Part shown: one piece after another, positions 47,348 to 60,227 of the stretch
Layout: each line of letters starts with the position of its first letter
Numbering within the stretch: position 1 is the first letter of the stretch
From: Phallus indusiatus
Taxonomy: Eukaryota; Basidiomycota; Agaricomycetes; Phallales; Phallaceae
Direction: 5' to 3'
NCBI GenBank assembly: GCA_027605045.1
Contig: JAQFWX010000003.1
Coordinates: forward strand, 2,418,001 to 2,482,000
Length of the DNA stretch: 64,000 bases
Position numbers and translations under genes: made by a program
The notes under the pieces: model-generated
What the model saw: only the letters and a program-made list of their open reading frames with translations
The model's database searches: none
Told to the model about the DNA's origin: nothing

Positions 47348-48905
47348 ATGCCTAATCACAATCCCGCTGGGCATAATCAACATTCTGCTGTTCGTAAGTA
47401 CATTACCGTTTAGTTGATGAATAGGTCTTACTGAGGCGAATTACAGTTGCCCATTCGGAACAGTGGGCTCCGATTATTCAACAGTATCTCGATCGAGGTG
47501 TGAAGGTCAAGGATCTATCGTCCAGAATTGAAGAAGAACACCATACTTCTATTAGGTTTTACTTTGCGATTTATGCCTTTGTGTTGAAACTAATTTTTTG
47601 AAGCAAACGTTCTATTCAAAGGATAATGCAGAAGCATCAAGTTCGAAATTCGCATCGACCCCGCCTTTCCATCCCTCAGATGGTCGAAGCAGTTGTCCGG
47701 ATCACTACTGAAGACCCATTGAATGAGTGGGGATACCGCAGAATTCAGGAAGAGCTCAAACTCTACTCAATTCACATTCCAAGGTGCGAAAATATCTTAG
47801 TTTTCATTTTTATTTTGACGCGCATATATCTATGAGTTTGTAGGTCAGTAATCGAGGCTCTTCAAAGAGCTCGGGATCCTGCAGAGGCTCAACGACGTCA
47901 GCGTGGTCGTAGAAAAATAGTACGCAAAGTCTTGTTCAGTGCAGGCCCCAATGAGGAATGGTGTATGGACGGCCATGAGAAACTTCGCGAAGCGATGGGG
48001 ATCGATGTTTGGGGGATATGTGATAAATTTTCACGCTATGAGCTGGGGCTGTGGGCTGTTCCTCATGCTCGTCTTTCCGACGTTCCTGTGGCGTTATTCC
48101 TTCGTCTTGTGAAGGAGAGAGAAGGTAATCTCTACTTATCTCTTTGATACTTAACTCAAATTTCATTTTCCTCAGGTGTTCCGTTCCAGCTGACCGGAGA
48201 TAAAGGATCGGAAAACGGCAAAGTGGGTATATTGCAGACTGTTCTCCGGTATGTCAAACTTAATCTTAATTCGTATTAAAAAGTTAAACTACAGTTTTCA
48301 GAGCATATTTCGCCCCCTCCATACCCGTTGAAACTACTCCACCAGTTCGATATGTGCGAAGCGTGCGCAACATCACACGCGAGAGAGGATGGCGCCCCTT
48401 ATGGGAGAAGGATTTAAAAAACATTTTGGATGCGTGGATTTCAGGTCAAATTCGTGTGGACTACAGAGATGGAAATCCAGTTCATAAGTGCGCTTATTAC
48501 TATCTAGCACGATTAAATTCATCATTATGTTTTTATAGGGCACTCGGCACATGGCTCTGGGCAAAAGTCGTCCAGGCTCGATTGGACCGTGCTAGAGAAC
48601 GTCAGAAAGTTCATCGTATCAGAATCCAGAGAAGAACACTCCTTCCTAGCGGAGGCACTTCTTATGATTTTTATCACTATCCAAGGAGGTTTCGCGGCAC
48701 GAATTTGCTGATCAAAACGGATTCCTCAATCGTTGACGATTTACTTCATAAGTATGGAGGTGATGAACATCTTATATTTGGTGACGAAAATTCTAATGAG
48801 CTATTTAACACTCTATTCGTTGAAGTCGGAAGCCCAAAGCTTACTCTTAGAAATACTTGGGCTATTTGGCGTCGTATGATGAACTTACTGAACGGTAGAA
48901 GCTAG
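47348..48905 (+). CDS. DDE integrase/transposase, IS3-like (rve core)
   Basis: Six exons or so, starting MPNHNPAGHNQHSAVLAHS. An N-terminal helix-turn-helix region (VKVKDLSSRIEEEHHTS then KRSIQRIMQKH) is followed by an IS3 OrfB-type HTH, EWGYRRIQEELKL, and VIEALQRARDPAEAQRR. The catalytic core has the first Asp in WCMDGHEKL, the second in LTGDKGSENGK, and the Glu in NITRERGWRPLW, 43 residues after the second Asp. All three acidic residues are present. The C-terminal ~150 residues include RRFRGTNLLIKTD and a closing WAIWRRMMNLLNG. The frame is unbroken after splicing, so the protein could be active. It would cut and join the TIR ends. The stop lies about 100 bases from the right TIR. Confidence 0.85.
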
Positions 48906-49002
48906 ACCATCAGTGTAACTAGTTTTTTTACTACTTCTCTATTTCGCAGAACTACTCTCAATGTTGGTAATACAACTGATACAACGTTTCTTTATTATTC
49001 TA

Positions 49003-49124
49003 ACTGATAAATCTACAACGCTAAACATAGACCCGGGCACTTCCGGGCATCGCAAATAACCGATCACAAAATCAAAAATAAAAAAATCGTTGAAATTTTG
49101 ACCTGGCGCGTTTGGGCCGCCGTA
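49003..49124 (-). repeat. Right terminal inverted repeat
   Basis: Reverse complement of the left TIR with about five differences. The hexamer gacaga follows directly at 49125-49130. Confidence 0.9.
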
Positions 49125-49316
49125 GACAGATATTCAATAGACACGCGATATCATCGTAATACCAAAGAAGTCTGGAAGCAGAGCTGGAATTTGCATCATG
49201 GTCATGTTTACGATTGTGAAAAGTGGCGTACAGACTGACACTGTATTTATGTGCAGCCCGAGTATATTACACTGACAAATTGCAGTCTTACGCGTCCTGC
49301 ACAAACCTTTTCCATC

Positions 49317-51122
49317 TCATTGTCCAACTGTTATTCTCTCTCTTATCAATCTCTCAGCTTCTACGACGTCTTCCCTGGGATGACCCAGTTTCTCTGACAA
49401 CCACGAAGCAGCTTCTCTAATCGCTTGGGTTATCATCTCATTACTCCCGTTGTCGTACTCTTCAAGAAACTCAAAAGCATTTCTAGCTTTCGTAGAACAA
49501 GTAATAACTTTGTTCGCACGGTCCTTTCTGACGTCTTCGTATGCTTTGAGAATGGCTGGTATGGTATCTCGTGTTGCCAAAGACGAGCCGAGGAGTTCCG
49601 ATAAGACATATGCGTCCTGGTCGGTTTCCGTAAATTGTCATGGTCTACCCTTATTTTGTTGACACCGACTTACTTCAAGTACTTGTCCACCTCCAGATCC
49701 AATAAACGGGGTCGTCGCATGGGCCTATTGAAGACATTACGTCCGCATTTACTGGACGGAAATAAATCAAACTTACAGCATCCCCAAGGAGTGTAACACG
49801 ACCCTTTGACCAAAATGGAAGAGGATTCAGATCGTACATTGCCCATCGAGACGTGGTACGAATGCACTTTAAAATGAGACATCATTACAAAGATAATAAC
49901 TTATCTGTTATACTTGCTTTCATGAAATCCCGGACTTCAGGCTCGCAGTCTTTATAGTATTGATTAACTTCCTCTGCACCCGCTTCAACTTCCCATGGAC
50001 CTTCCGCCCACTCTTTGTATCGAGATGGATCCGAAGAGTAGGCAATGAAATTCAGGAACTTTCCTTTCGCGACTGGATAGGATACAAGATGCTTCAAAAT
50101 AACAATCAGCGGGATCGATGTACAAAAGCTACCATGGTGACATACTCTCAGTTTACCGCAATACTGTTCAATCAATTTGTCAATGGGACCCATCAAATAT
50201 GAATCTCAACCATAAACCTGCCATTTTTCTTCCTGTAATAGCCGAGTGGTTTGGATTTATTCGTCCTAATTCAACAGGATCAACCAACGCTCTATAGGCG
50301 ACGGTGCCACAAAACTTGGTATCTGCAAATCTCTGCGCGGTCGTGACCGGTTTCCCTTCCTCGTTCGGGTCTCCATATAACATGCAAGCTCGCACGGCAC
50401 TCTTGATTCCATCTGAACCTATCAAAACATCACAATTCGCGGTAGTTCCATCCGCGAAATAGATCGTAACAAGGTCTTTCGGTCCGTTTTCCTCATTTCC
50501 CTCCCTTTGCGAGAAGGCGACACACCGTTTCTTGAAATGCGTGGCGGCTCGCTCTGTCTTTATGAGTTCTTCCGCTAAAAGGCTGACAAACTGCGAGCGA
50601 TGGAAACCAAGATTTGCTATATATATATATAGGATGATCTATTAAGGATCATTTCATTACACGGGTAATGAAGACTGCTTACTGGACGTTGTCCATTGAC
50701 CCATCAATTCCCCTTCTGTAAGTTGATCGGAGCGTCTGATGTCAAACTTTACGTCTACAATTTAATTGATTTAGAGGTTTTATTTTTCAAAAAATAACAT
50801 CATCTGACCGTCATATCTGCCCGGGACAGCTGTGGCGATGGTACGAACTTTGTCTTCTAAACCCCACTCTCGTAACGCGGCTATTCCTCTACCCCAAATC
50901 CCGATACCGGCTCCAATGTCTTTGAAAACTGACGCAGCTTCGTATACATCAATGTGGATATCATCATACTTTGTCAATGCTAACGCGAAAGAAAGTCCTC
51001 CAATTCCACCTCCACTTCATACGTACAGGTGTATTGTTAGTAACATTGCGGCTGATTGTACGGGGCGCAACGCACCAAATAGCAACCTTAAATTTTGGGA
51101 TTTTGACGGTGCTATGAGGCAT
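49317..51122 (-). CDS. FAD-dependent monooxygenase, salicylate-hydroxylase-like
   Basis: Multi-exon flavoprotein. After splicing the N-terminus reads MPHSTVKIPKFKVAICGGGI then GGLSFALAL, the dinucleotide-binding GxGxxG in GGGIGG form. VYEAASVFKDIGAGIGIW, TERAATHFKKRCVAFS, the DVLIGSDGIKSAVR motif (GD-like) and CGTVAYRALVDP follow. Then come SYPVAKGKFLNFIAY, RVTLLGDAAHATTPFIGSGG (second FAD motif, split by introns) and DAYVLSELLG. The C-terminal helix ends ERLIRERITVGQ. Group A flavin monooxygenase; NAD(P)H-dependent hydroxylation of an aromatic substrate is inferred from the family. No lesion was seen. It lies just outside the transposon right end, so the insertion fell about 190 bases from its stop. 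Confidence 0.88.
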
Positions 51123-51567
51123 GATATGAGTAAAGTTCTCCCACTTTTTTTTCCCTAGCAGCTCTCGTGACATTATATATCTTCTCAGGTCTTGCCTAAT
51201 CAGATTAGACTTATTCCCATGATTGACAACTGAGGCCGAGAGGGAGCGCGGCATGCACTCCTTACATTATAGTATAGACCAGTTCCTTGCATATGGGAAT
51301 GTCACAGAAGACATGTGCCCATTGCATACATCAAACGAAATCCTTTTCCTATAATTAGGAAGACGCCGAGTTTCGTTTCCTTCATACAGCGGAATATGAC
51401 ATACATATGTATAGATGTTCAAGAAGCAATAAACCCAAAGAAAAATATCTCCAAAAATACCCATTACAGAATCATTAAACTACGCTATCAATGCACCCTT
51501 CGATTCAATACTCTTCGCTGTGTGAAAGAGAAAAAAGCGTATATCAGCATAAAAATAATCTCAGACG
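51123..51567. other. Short intergenic region
   Basis: Promoter side of the monooxygenase and 3' flank of the F-box gene. No other signal. Confidence 0.5.
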
Positions 51568-53253
51568 TTAAACTCGGCGTCGATTTTGTACATACTTTCG
51601 ATACAACCGGAAATCTCCATACTGTCTGACTAACAGTTCGACGCTCTCGCCGCCACCGCCGACACTAATGGAGTTATGTTTACGCACGATATTGAAAATC
51701 CTCCAAAAAATCGTTGGATTGGCTGTTCCACCAGCCATAATCCGTGCGTGGCCTTCCAGAAAACCTATTGCTTTCAAAGAAGGTGCGGCATGTAGGGCAA
51801 TAGTTTTCGCGCGGGATAGTTGTGTCTCGGCTTTACAGGATTCGTCGGCACAATGATCCACTTCATCCGTGAGATGTAGATCTAGCCGAAGATCTCTCAG
51901 CTTGGTGAAAGCGGCAAATGCTGGTGCATAGTGGTCCTGTTTACACGTGTTTGTTAGAGCAAACGATGATAGTAAAAAAGTTGGGAGGACTTACTATAGA
52001 AGGTATTGCCTCTTCCGCCCTCGGGTGCCAATAATGAAGTTCGAGCGTCTCCAGTTCTGGAAGTGCCCGACTCAAATCTAGGAACCATGAGGTTGAAAGT
52101 ATCCCGGAGACTGCCAGACGGAGTTCTCGAAGCGCGTTTAGATTACAATATTCTAAGTGTTGCAGTATGTCAGTTGTAGTGAGTTTGGGGCGATTTAGAT
52201 ATGACACTGTGGAATTGAGAATGAGTCGTGGGAGTTTATGACCGTGTTCTTTGATAATTTCATATGGATATGGGTGCTGAGCGAGAGAAAGATATTGCAA
52301 TGTTGATGGTAAATTACGAAGAATTTGATCCGTGGGAACGATGTTGTACATGGTAAGAGAATGCAGCATGGGGGGATCGGTTTTTGTGGAGTTATTCGAG
52401 ACAGTGTCGTTTTCGGTATGGGGATATATTTCGAAAGGAGGACCTAGACATAGACGGGTTTGCAAGTTTTGCAGGTTAGGCATCTTGGGCAACAGCTGGT
52501 ATAGCGGCGATTCATGAGTTCGCGGAGCGAACCCTGTCAAAATCAGAGTTTTGAGAGCTGGAAAGAAACAATCCGACAGTACGGTTTGTGAAGCCCGTCG
52601 GCCCGGCATAGTAAGATGTAATAAAGTGTGTGCTGAAGAAGAGATGGTAGTAGAGATGAGCTGGTTCTCTAGTTCCAGAGTGCGTGGAGAAGGTAAACGA
52701 CTTTCAGAATATGTCAAGTGGAATATTCCTGCCATTTTGCTGAAATCGCACGAGACGTCCGTAAAAGGTACATCGTTCCATTCCACGATTCCCAGGGCGG
52801 GCATGAGCGTTAAGAGAGATAAGAGGCACTGTGATGCGCCGCCCTCCCCACTAACGATGAGTTTTCTCGTGTTTTTCAGCGCAGAAAATGCGGTTTGTAG
52901 TTCTTTTCTATCGAAGGCCAGGTGATTGACGGGATCATTAGTTGTAATGCGTAATGTCCTTGTGTGAAATCTCAGTCAGGGCCTAGCTTAGTAAACAGCA
53001 GCGAAATGATCGAAATTTACCTTATGTACGTGCGTAAATTATGAGGAAGAAAATCCTTTTGAAGATGTAATTTCCAATGGAATTCTCGGAAAATCCATCG
53101 TAAAGTTTCTGAGCGTAATAGTTTGCAGACTAAAGAGAGAGGCAATAATGCCGAGAAATCAGAATTGTGGTCGTAATCAGAGGAATTGCAGATAAATTGA
53201 AATATAAGATCGTAGGTATCAGAGTTGAGTTGTTCCAGAGAATTAGGTATCAT
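51568..53253 (-). CDS. F-box/leucine-rich-repeat-type protein
   Basis: Three exons from the ATG at 53251-53253. The N-terminus SLEQLNSDTYDLIFQFICNS and LLPLSLVCKLLRSETLRWIF is a divergent F-box. A long middle part of irregular leucine repeats follows: FFPALKTLILTGFAP, MPNLQNLQTRLCLG, PPMLHSLTMYNIVP, LPSTLQYLSLAQHPY, LRELRLAVSGIL and LPELETLELHYWHP. The last exon reads FTKLRDLRLDLHLT and ends YVQNRRRV. F-box proteins recruit substrates to SCF ubiquitin ligases via Skp1; here that is inferred from the fold alone. About 500 residues, no lesion seen. Confidence 0.8.
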
Positions 53254-54581
53254 AAGAGGTGTGCTCGGGTGAAGTGGAGAAAGACTTCCAAGGAGCTTTT
53301 TAGCCTTGGTTTTCGAGCTGTCATCATTTACCTAAGCTGAACGCCAATCACAACCGCACGTGATCGTGACGTGCCGCTTAATGAACGGGAGTTTACGGTA
53401 CAGTCTAGAACATGACGTCATGAAGCATCTCGTTCCGATTGGGAGAGCTAGACAGAGTTCAGCGTTTGCGCCGTATAGAAACTTTGTTGAACCCCTAAAG
53501 TTGTTTGAATATCAACAATTTCTGCGTTTATATTTCAATGGGCATTAATTGAAATATATTCCGCATCAATAGAACAACAGAGTCGGAGTCGACTACGCGT
53601 GTCGCAGACAACTGGCGGATGGTATTTCCCTTGAATATGTTACGGTTCAAGGAAACTTGGAAGGGTTGTATTATTCGCTGGCTAAGAATTTGACCATAAG
53701 AAACGCTTATTATGCTACCGTTTACCGCTCCACAGTTACCTCCGAAGTCATAGCGTTCGAGCCGACGTTGAAGTCGGAGCCCCGCCGCGGTTGACACAAG
53801 GTTGACCAAGTTCGAATGTGCTCGCTTAAGCCATCTCCTATTTATCTAGGAGATACTTCCTGTCTAAACGGTTCTTTAAAATTGAAGCTGTGGTGTCATC
53901 AGATGACTAGCTCATTTGACATTTAACACGTGCACTCATCAACTACAGCACAGTATCCAATATGTTCTTAAGCCATTGCTTACGAACGAGTCAAGAATGC
54001 AAACTTCAAGATCCATCAATCACAATAATGAAAAAGGGGAGCCTAAAACTGAGCGACAAGCGAAAGATTATTTTTGATAAACAGAAACAAAACAAAAACA
54101 AAACTAACATATTAAAGTTCGTGAAGTTCGTCAATTTGGACTCACATGAAATGTCATGCTGAGGTATCGCGTGTAAAAACGTCGTATGAGATGGTCATTA
54201 AAATACTCGGCAATGTTTCATCAACTATTCATGTGGTCATTGAGACTCCAATCTGAAGCCTACGTGACCCTTTCTTTGCCAACGCACGGATTCATGGTGA
54301 GAAAATGTTTGGAAAATCTCTCCTCTTTCCCTTGAATGTGACGAGGTGACATGTGGTTCGTGACCGCGTGACTGGGCCATCGCGTTAATCCCGCTTTCAG
54401 CACAAACGTAGAAGCTTTAGAGCCATACTTATGAATTGACGAATTCAATCGGAAAGGCGTACAAGAACAGACAAAAATATGGCGTACTGATTGGGTTCAG
54501 GTGGTAATTGAGGCTTGGGCTGAGCTTTATAAAGTGCCACTTCTAGCCAAGTATGTACCACCCTCATTTCACTCCTTCAAA
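53254..54581. other. Intergenic, nothing assigned
   Basis: About 1.3 kb without a supported gene. Holds the divergent promoters of the F-box gene and GH92. Confidence 0.55.
54528..54534 (+). promoter_or_regulatory. TATA box of GH92
   Basis: TATAAAG about 54 nt before the start codon at 54582. Confidence 0.55.
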
Positions 54582-57545
54582 ATGCTGAGGCTGACAGCAA
54601 TCTTTTCAGCTCTGGTTTCATTGAGCGTCACGTACGCAGCATCAATCGGTAGCGGGGCAGACCCATCTCAGTTCGTCAATGCGTTTATAGGCACGCGGAA
54701 TGGAGGGCATGTCTTCGCAGGTGCTACCTTGCCCTACGGCTCTGTCAAGGCCGTCGCGGACAGTCTATCTAACGACAACCAAGCTGGATATGTCAGCGAT
54801 GGCTCAGCTATAAACGGCATCTCTCAGCTGCACGACGACGGAACTGGTGGAGGTGCTTCGCTAGGCAACTTCCCGCTCTTACCTCTTACCACCCAAGACT
54901 GTGCTCTCGTGGACTGCGACTTTGACCCTGATACTCGCGGTATCCAACACGGGAATCCAACGGCAGCACCAGGCTATTGTCAGTTACTATCTCAATCTCT
55001 CTTAGCTTTCAATGTACCTGGTTACTGACCGCTTGTTTGTAGTCAACATCCCTTTGAATAACAACATAACCGCTGAAGTCACTGTCACTCGACACGCTGC
55101 TCTACACCAGTTTACATATCCCCAAGGGACAACTGAGCAGCTCTTACTACTGGACGTTACAACCGACCTCTCACGTAGCTTTCAAGGTGTCGGTCTGGCA
55201 ACAGTAACTACTACCAGCACCGGAACACGTATCACCGGAAGCGGAGAATATCTGCCTTCTTTCGGTGAAGGAAGCTACGAAGTTTTCTTTTGTTTTGACG
55301 GCCCTGCTTTTCAACAAGCTGTCTTTTCAAATGGTGGCTTTGTCCAAGACATTTCAGCGGGTTTCAACACTTCTTTGACGGTAGCTCCTTCTGGTTTCGG
55401 TCTGTCCTTCAAGCCGGAGGCAGATAACGTTCTTAGAGTCCGAATGGGAATATCATGGACAAGCACGGCTAAGGCTTGTGCTTTTGCAGAAGAAGAGATC
55501 CCCGATCTGACCGCTTTCGATTCTATCAAGACCGCAGCACGGTACGAAGATCCTACCTTATGGTATACGTAATAACTGATGCGTCCTTATTAGCAACACA
55601 TGGAACGACGTCTTAGGGACCATATCTGTTGATGCGACCGGTGTAAGCGAGGATGAACAGCAGCTCTTTTGGAGCTCTCTTTACCGCACGCACATCTCTC
55701 CCACCAACATAACCGGCGACAATCCTCTTTGGGTGTCAACTGAGCCATACTACGATAGTTTCTACTGCATATGGTATATACATTGTTCAACTTTAAATAA
55801 CATCTCGATATCTAATTATTCTCCAGGGATTCCTTCCGAGATGTCCATCCTCTCTGGGCCATTGTAGCACCTACGGCTCAAGCCGAAGTGATCCGCGCTC
55901 TCATCGACATCTATAGACATACCGGGTGGCTACCGGACTGTCGAATGTCCCTAGACAAAGGCTTTACTCAAGGAGGTTCAAATGCGGACTCCATCCTGTC
56001 TGACTCCTTCGTCAAGAACATCAAGAATGGCATCGACTGGGAGACTGGATTAGAGGCCGTCATCAAAGATGCGACGATCGAAGGAGACTTCAGTGTTCAG
56101 GGTCGTGGTGGTATCGAGGCGCGTAGAATCCACGGTTATGTACCTGTCAATGATACCTTCGATAATCCTCCAAACGAGGGACCGAACACGAGGTAAACTT
56201 GGAAGGCTACATGTGACCACGTGCTAATGGTTCATTCATTTCTCATCACAGGAGTGCATCTCGTTTACTTGAATATGTGTATAACGACTTCAGCATTGCT
56301 TTGATAGCAAGAGGTTTGGGAAGACAAGATCTATATGACCAATACACCAAAGCTTCTAACGACTGGGTCAACATCTGGAACCCGAATGTGACAAATACTG
56401 GTTTTAGCGGCTTCATACAACCCCGGAACGCGAATGGGTCTTGGTTCATTAATCCGGAATTCGACATTGGGGGCGTCTTCAATCCCACGCATTGCAGTCC
56501 TGTTTTCGGACATGATGATTGCTTCTTGGTACGGCTTGTCTCATCCTATCGTAATAGATGCTTATGTTGCTTTGATTGGTAGTTCGCTACCGGTGGTGAA
56601 TTCTATGAAGCCAGCTCTTGGGAATATAGTTTCTACGTTCCGCATGATATGGCTAGGTTAGTGGGGCTGATGGGCGGACCGGAAACATTCAGGTGACTAA
56701 ATCGTTTTCTTATCCAAGAAAACCATTATACTAATACTTGTGATAGCAATCGTTTGGATACCTTCTTTGCCGCTGGATATCACGTAAGAAAAATTATTAC
56801 CTTTTCTGAGACGATCGTCAGCTCATTCATTTCCAGGACATTGGTAAAGCAAGCACATCTTTTTCAAATTAGTGATACTGAATTGCGTTTGTTTGAACAA
56901 TAGGTGATGAGCCGGGCTTCCGTAAGTACAATTTGAATAAACCGTCATCTTTGCGCTCATTCCTGTACAGTCCCTACATTCTTATATAATTACGTCGGTC
57001 AGCCAGTTAAAACAGTCGATAGGGTCATATCAACTTTGAATCAGTTCTTCAATACATCGTAACTACCTTTCTCGATTAACGTTTACTGCTGTCTATTCTG
57101 ACTATTCATAGCACCAACGGCTTGCCGGGTAATGATGATAGTGGTGCTATGGGCGGTATGTTTATTGTCGAGTTTTTCTCTTCGGTCATATAATCACTAT
57201 TGAACAGCATACGTGGTTTGGACGCATTTGGGCTTCTATCCTGTAGCAGGACAAGACACATACCTACTGTGCCGACCATTCTTCCCTAAAATCACTTTCC
57301 AAAATCAAGCAACTGGAGCTATCGCTACCATCATTTCCAACAACTTCTCGTCGGAGAATATTTATATTCAATCTGCCAAGTTGAACGGGGCCACCTATAC
57401 TAAGAATTGGATTTCGCATGAGTTCTTCCTTAATGGAGGTACTCTTGAGCTTGAAATGGGATCTAGCATGGGTAGTTCTTGGGGCACTGGAGAAGCCAAC
57501 TTGCCTCCTAGTCTGAGCACTGGAGGGTTTAATAACATGAACTAA
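54582..57545 (+). CDS. GH92 alpha-mannosidase, secreted
   Basis: Signal peptide MLRLTAIFSALVSLSVTYA, then DPSQFVNAFIGTRNGGHVFA and LPYGSVKAVADS, the GH92 N-terminal domain. GISQLHDDGTGGGASLGNFP, HAALHQFTYP and LLLDVTTDLSRSFQG follow. The catalytic domain has LYRTHISPTN, EPYYDSFYCIWDSFRDVHPL, HTGWLPDCRMSLDKGFTQGG, ADSILSDSFVKN, GYVPV and the family hallmark GNDDSGAMGAYVVWTHLGFY before PVAGQDTYLL. Around ten introns; one at 56528-56580 restores FATGGEFYEASSWEY. GH92 enzymes are calcium-dependent exo-alpha-mannosidases (often alpha-1,2) trimming N-glycans or mannoproteins. Predicted extracellular. The short exons at about 56750-57110 are the least certain. Confidence 0.93.
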
Positions 57546-57760
57546 CATCAAAGTCCGTAGAGTTTCCCTTTGACCACTTGGTGTTGCAACCTCCACTCAT
57601 TTCCCTTATGTCTCGTAAAGTCAATTATATACCCTTTCTCTTAGCTTCTTAACCGCAACCAATGATATGTACATTCTGTGTAGATTCTGCTGAATGATGT
57701 AGAATCATCATGTAACCGATATTACGTAAACTCATCTTGTTTAAGCAACTGGTCACTGCA

Positions 57761-59298
57761 ATGTCGTCGCTGCAACGTTCAGCAATGAGCGCGAGGCTCG
57801 CTAAACTACCCCAATTACCTCCAGAAATAGCACCTACTGTGGCACCGTTTTCGCAAGATGATGATGAAGACGAAGAGACCGACGATTTAGGTGATCTTCC
57901 ACAATCAGGTGAACCTTCAAAAACGTGAGTAGATTTTCTTCAGGTACGACCTGATTTGGCGGCAGATACATTAGTCCTGCAGGTTGAAGCATCTATCCAA
58001 GAATAACAGTCAATATTCCCCAGTTTCAGCTGAGGGTTATTTCGACCAAGCTGTCGAAGTGGAAGTTTCAGCTGTCGGATTAGTTATGCGTGTTTATTAT
58101 ACCCCGTCTACGTTAGCCGGTTCTAAAGGGACCGTCATGATATGTCATCACGGCGCGGGTTTCTCTGGTCTTAGTTTTGCTTGTTTCGCTAAAGAGGTCA
58201 AAACATTGTGTGGCGGCGAATGTGGAGTCTTATCTCTAGACGCCAGAGAGCACGGTACGCTTCCATGTCCGTTTTGACACGCAAAAGACCATGCTAAGGG
58301 ACACTTGTTCTAGGAAAAACACGTACTCAAGTTCCCTCCGATGATCTAAATCTGTCTATCGAGACCCTATGTAACGATCTGGTGGAACTAATTAAAGTTA
58401 TATTCCCATCGCCATCCGATGCTCCTGGTCTTCTCGTAAGTCCGTTCATTCTTTCTTTTTTAAGGTTTCACATCTCAATTGTCAAACAATTTTGTGTTCA
58501 AGCTGGTTGGTCATAGCATGGGCGGATCTGTGATCGTGCGAGCCAGCACATCTCTTTTGGCGGCTAAGTACAAGGTGATAGGCGTGGCTGTGTTAGATGT
58601 TGTAGAAGGTATATTTATAAAATGTATATACGTCTTGACTAACTTAATTCCTTTCAGGATTCACATTAGACGCATTACCTCATATGCATAATCTTCTTGA
58701 TTCACGACCAGATGGATTTGATTCTCCCGAAGATGCCATTCAGTGGCAGTACGTTCTTTCTGATTTTAAAACTTGGGATCAAATAGGATGACAGTATCAT
58801 TTCAGTATAACCACAAATACCATTCGTAATCTTGAGTCAGCAAGGATATCTGTTCCGGCTATGATTTCACCATCCAAAACAAAGGGCTGGAAATGGAGAA
58901 CACCATTACGTTCAACTGCCCCTTATTGGGCGAGTGAGTCAACGACAAAAACATGTTGTCCTTCAGTTATTAATTACTCTAGATTGGTTCACCGGTTTAT
59001 CGAGTGCTTTTTTAACGTCCCGCGCTGCACGTTTACTCGTATTAGCCGGCACAGATCGTTTAGATAAGGAACTTATGATTGGACAAATGCAGGGCAAATT
59101 TCAAATGGTGGTTGTACCGCATGTTGGTCACATAGTCCACGAGGTATGAACTGTATTGAAAAACTTTATATCTCCTTTTCCTCTTAAACTGAATTTAATT
59201 AACAGGACGATCCTACACGTTTGGCTGAGATTTTAGTAGAATTTTGGAAGCGCAACGATCGGGTACTAAAGGGCATAAAGAAAGTTGGTGAACTGTAA
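57761..59298 (+). CDS. PPE1: Protein phosphatase methylesterase 1
   Basis: Starts [20 protein letters not shown], then an acidic linker ([14 protein letters not shown]). The alpha/beta-hydrolase core is [41 protein letters not shown], the catalytic-Ser elbow [25 protein letters not shown], and [14 protein letters not shown]. Then come [44 protein letters not shown] and the catalytic His in [19 protein letters not shown]. The C-terminal EFWKRNDRV precedes the stop at 59296-59298. PME-1 removes the C-terminal methyl ester from the PP2A catalytic subunit. All motifs of the family are present over about 390 residues. The symbol follows the yeast ortholog. Confidence 0.93.
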
Positions 59299-60227
59299 AA
59301 AATTTTCATCATAATGAATTCCGAATTCATAATGTAAACATTTACTGTATTATTAAAGTAAGTCGTAAAAACACCCTTCAGTTCCATCCTTTGATGCGTA
59401 TTTCATTATTAGAATTCAAAATTTTATACACGTAATGTAACGATATCACTGGCCACTAACTTTGGAGTCTCCGAGTTATCCGTTACCTCAATCTAGATCT
59501 GCTAGAATGGCTGTATCACGGTGCACTGCCTGACGCTTCGTCTTGAGCCATGAAAATGGGTTAGACTCATATTTCGAGATGAAAGGTACAAATCCCGAGT
59601 TTCATTTATCGGTAGACGCCTGCCCGCCTTTACTGCCACCGTGTCGCTCACAAATCTTATAAGACCGCTTTCACCTGGAACACGGTGATGTGACCCTCGA
59701 TTGATAAGAGTTAGGCTGGTTACGGTTTTTCAAAAATGGCCACGATCTTACCATACAGTGGAAAAACGGAATGGAGATAGTACTTAAACTTGTCCGTGTT
59801 CTAACAGGATGTGTAGTCTAGTGAGTGGATAAGCTTTCAAGCTGCTGTAGTCACATTTTTATAACCTGGACAAAAGTTTATAGCACGTCTGTAAAGATCT
59901 TCTGTATAAACTTCAACAGTTGTAAACCTGGAGGCATTTGGTAAGTCACCGGTTCTCACAAACAATTGGCATCATTACGCTTCTGATTTGGGTATGTACC
60001 ACCGCGGGAAATCATATGTCGACTAAAAGATAAAGCGGTTTGGCCGCCAATGCTCATTCGCGTGTCCGAGTCAGAGCCGCATTACCTTATAGCCCTATTG
60101 GCAAATATGAATACTTAATACCTCCGATAATCTCTGATCGGAATTTGTTCTTAGATTGAGATAGTACATATATAAAGCAAGCTGAAACACGGTTTGGAGA
60201 TCGCGTCTCAGCTAAACTTTCTCTCAC
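59299..60227. other. Intergenic, nothing assigned
   Basis: No coding or repeat signal apart from the promoter of the methyltransferase at 60228. Confidence 0.6.
60169..60176 (+). promoter_or_regulatory. TATA box of methyltransferase A
   Basis: TATATAAA about 52 nt before the start codon. Confidence 0.55.

Larger units (their letters stand above)
42358..49124. mobile_element. 6.77-kb DNA transposon, IS3EU-like, carrying an alpha-kinase
   Basis: The two ends are inverted copies over about 121 bp, both starting TACGGCGGCCCAAACGCGCC and differing at about five positions. The hexamer gacaga lies immediately outside both ends (42352-42357 and 49125-49130), as expected of a target duplication. Inside are two divergent genes: an IS3-like DDE integrase reading to the right (47348-48905) and an alpha-kinase reading to the left (43065-46323). 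Integrase type and 6-bp duplication together fit the eukaryotic IS3EU superfamily as I remember it. An alternative boundary with a TA duplication (element 42360-49122) is possible. Near-identical ends and open genes argue for recent movement. Confidence 0.85.

Noticed and set aside
42360..49122. Transposon bounded by a TA duplication instead of gacaga
   Set aside because: Possible, because TA flanks the CGGCGG ends, but the 6-bp gacaga match is far less likely by chance and fits the integrase type. Kept as an alternative only.
50615..50632. The (TA)n tract as a promoter
   Set aside because: It lies in an intron of the monooxygenase, not upstream of a start codon.
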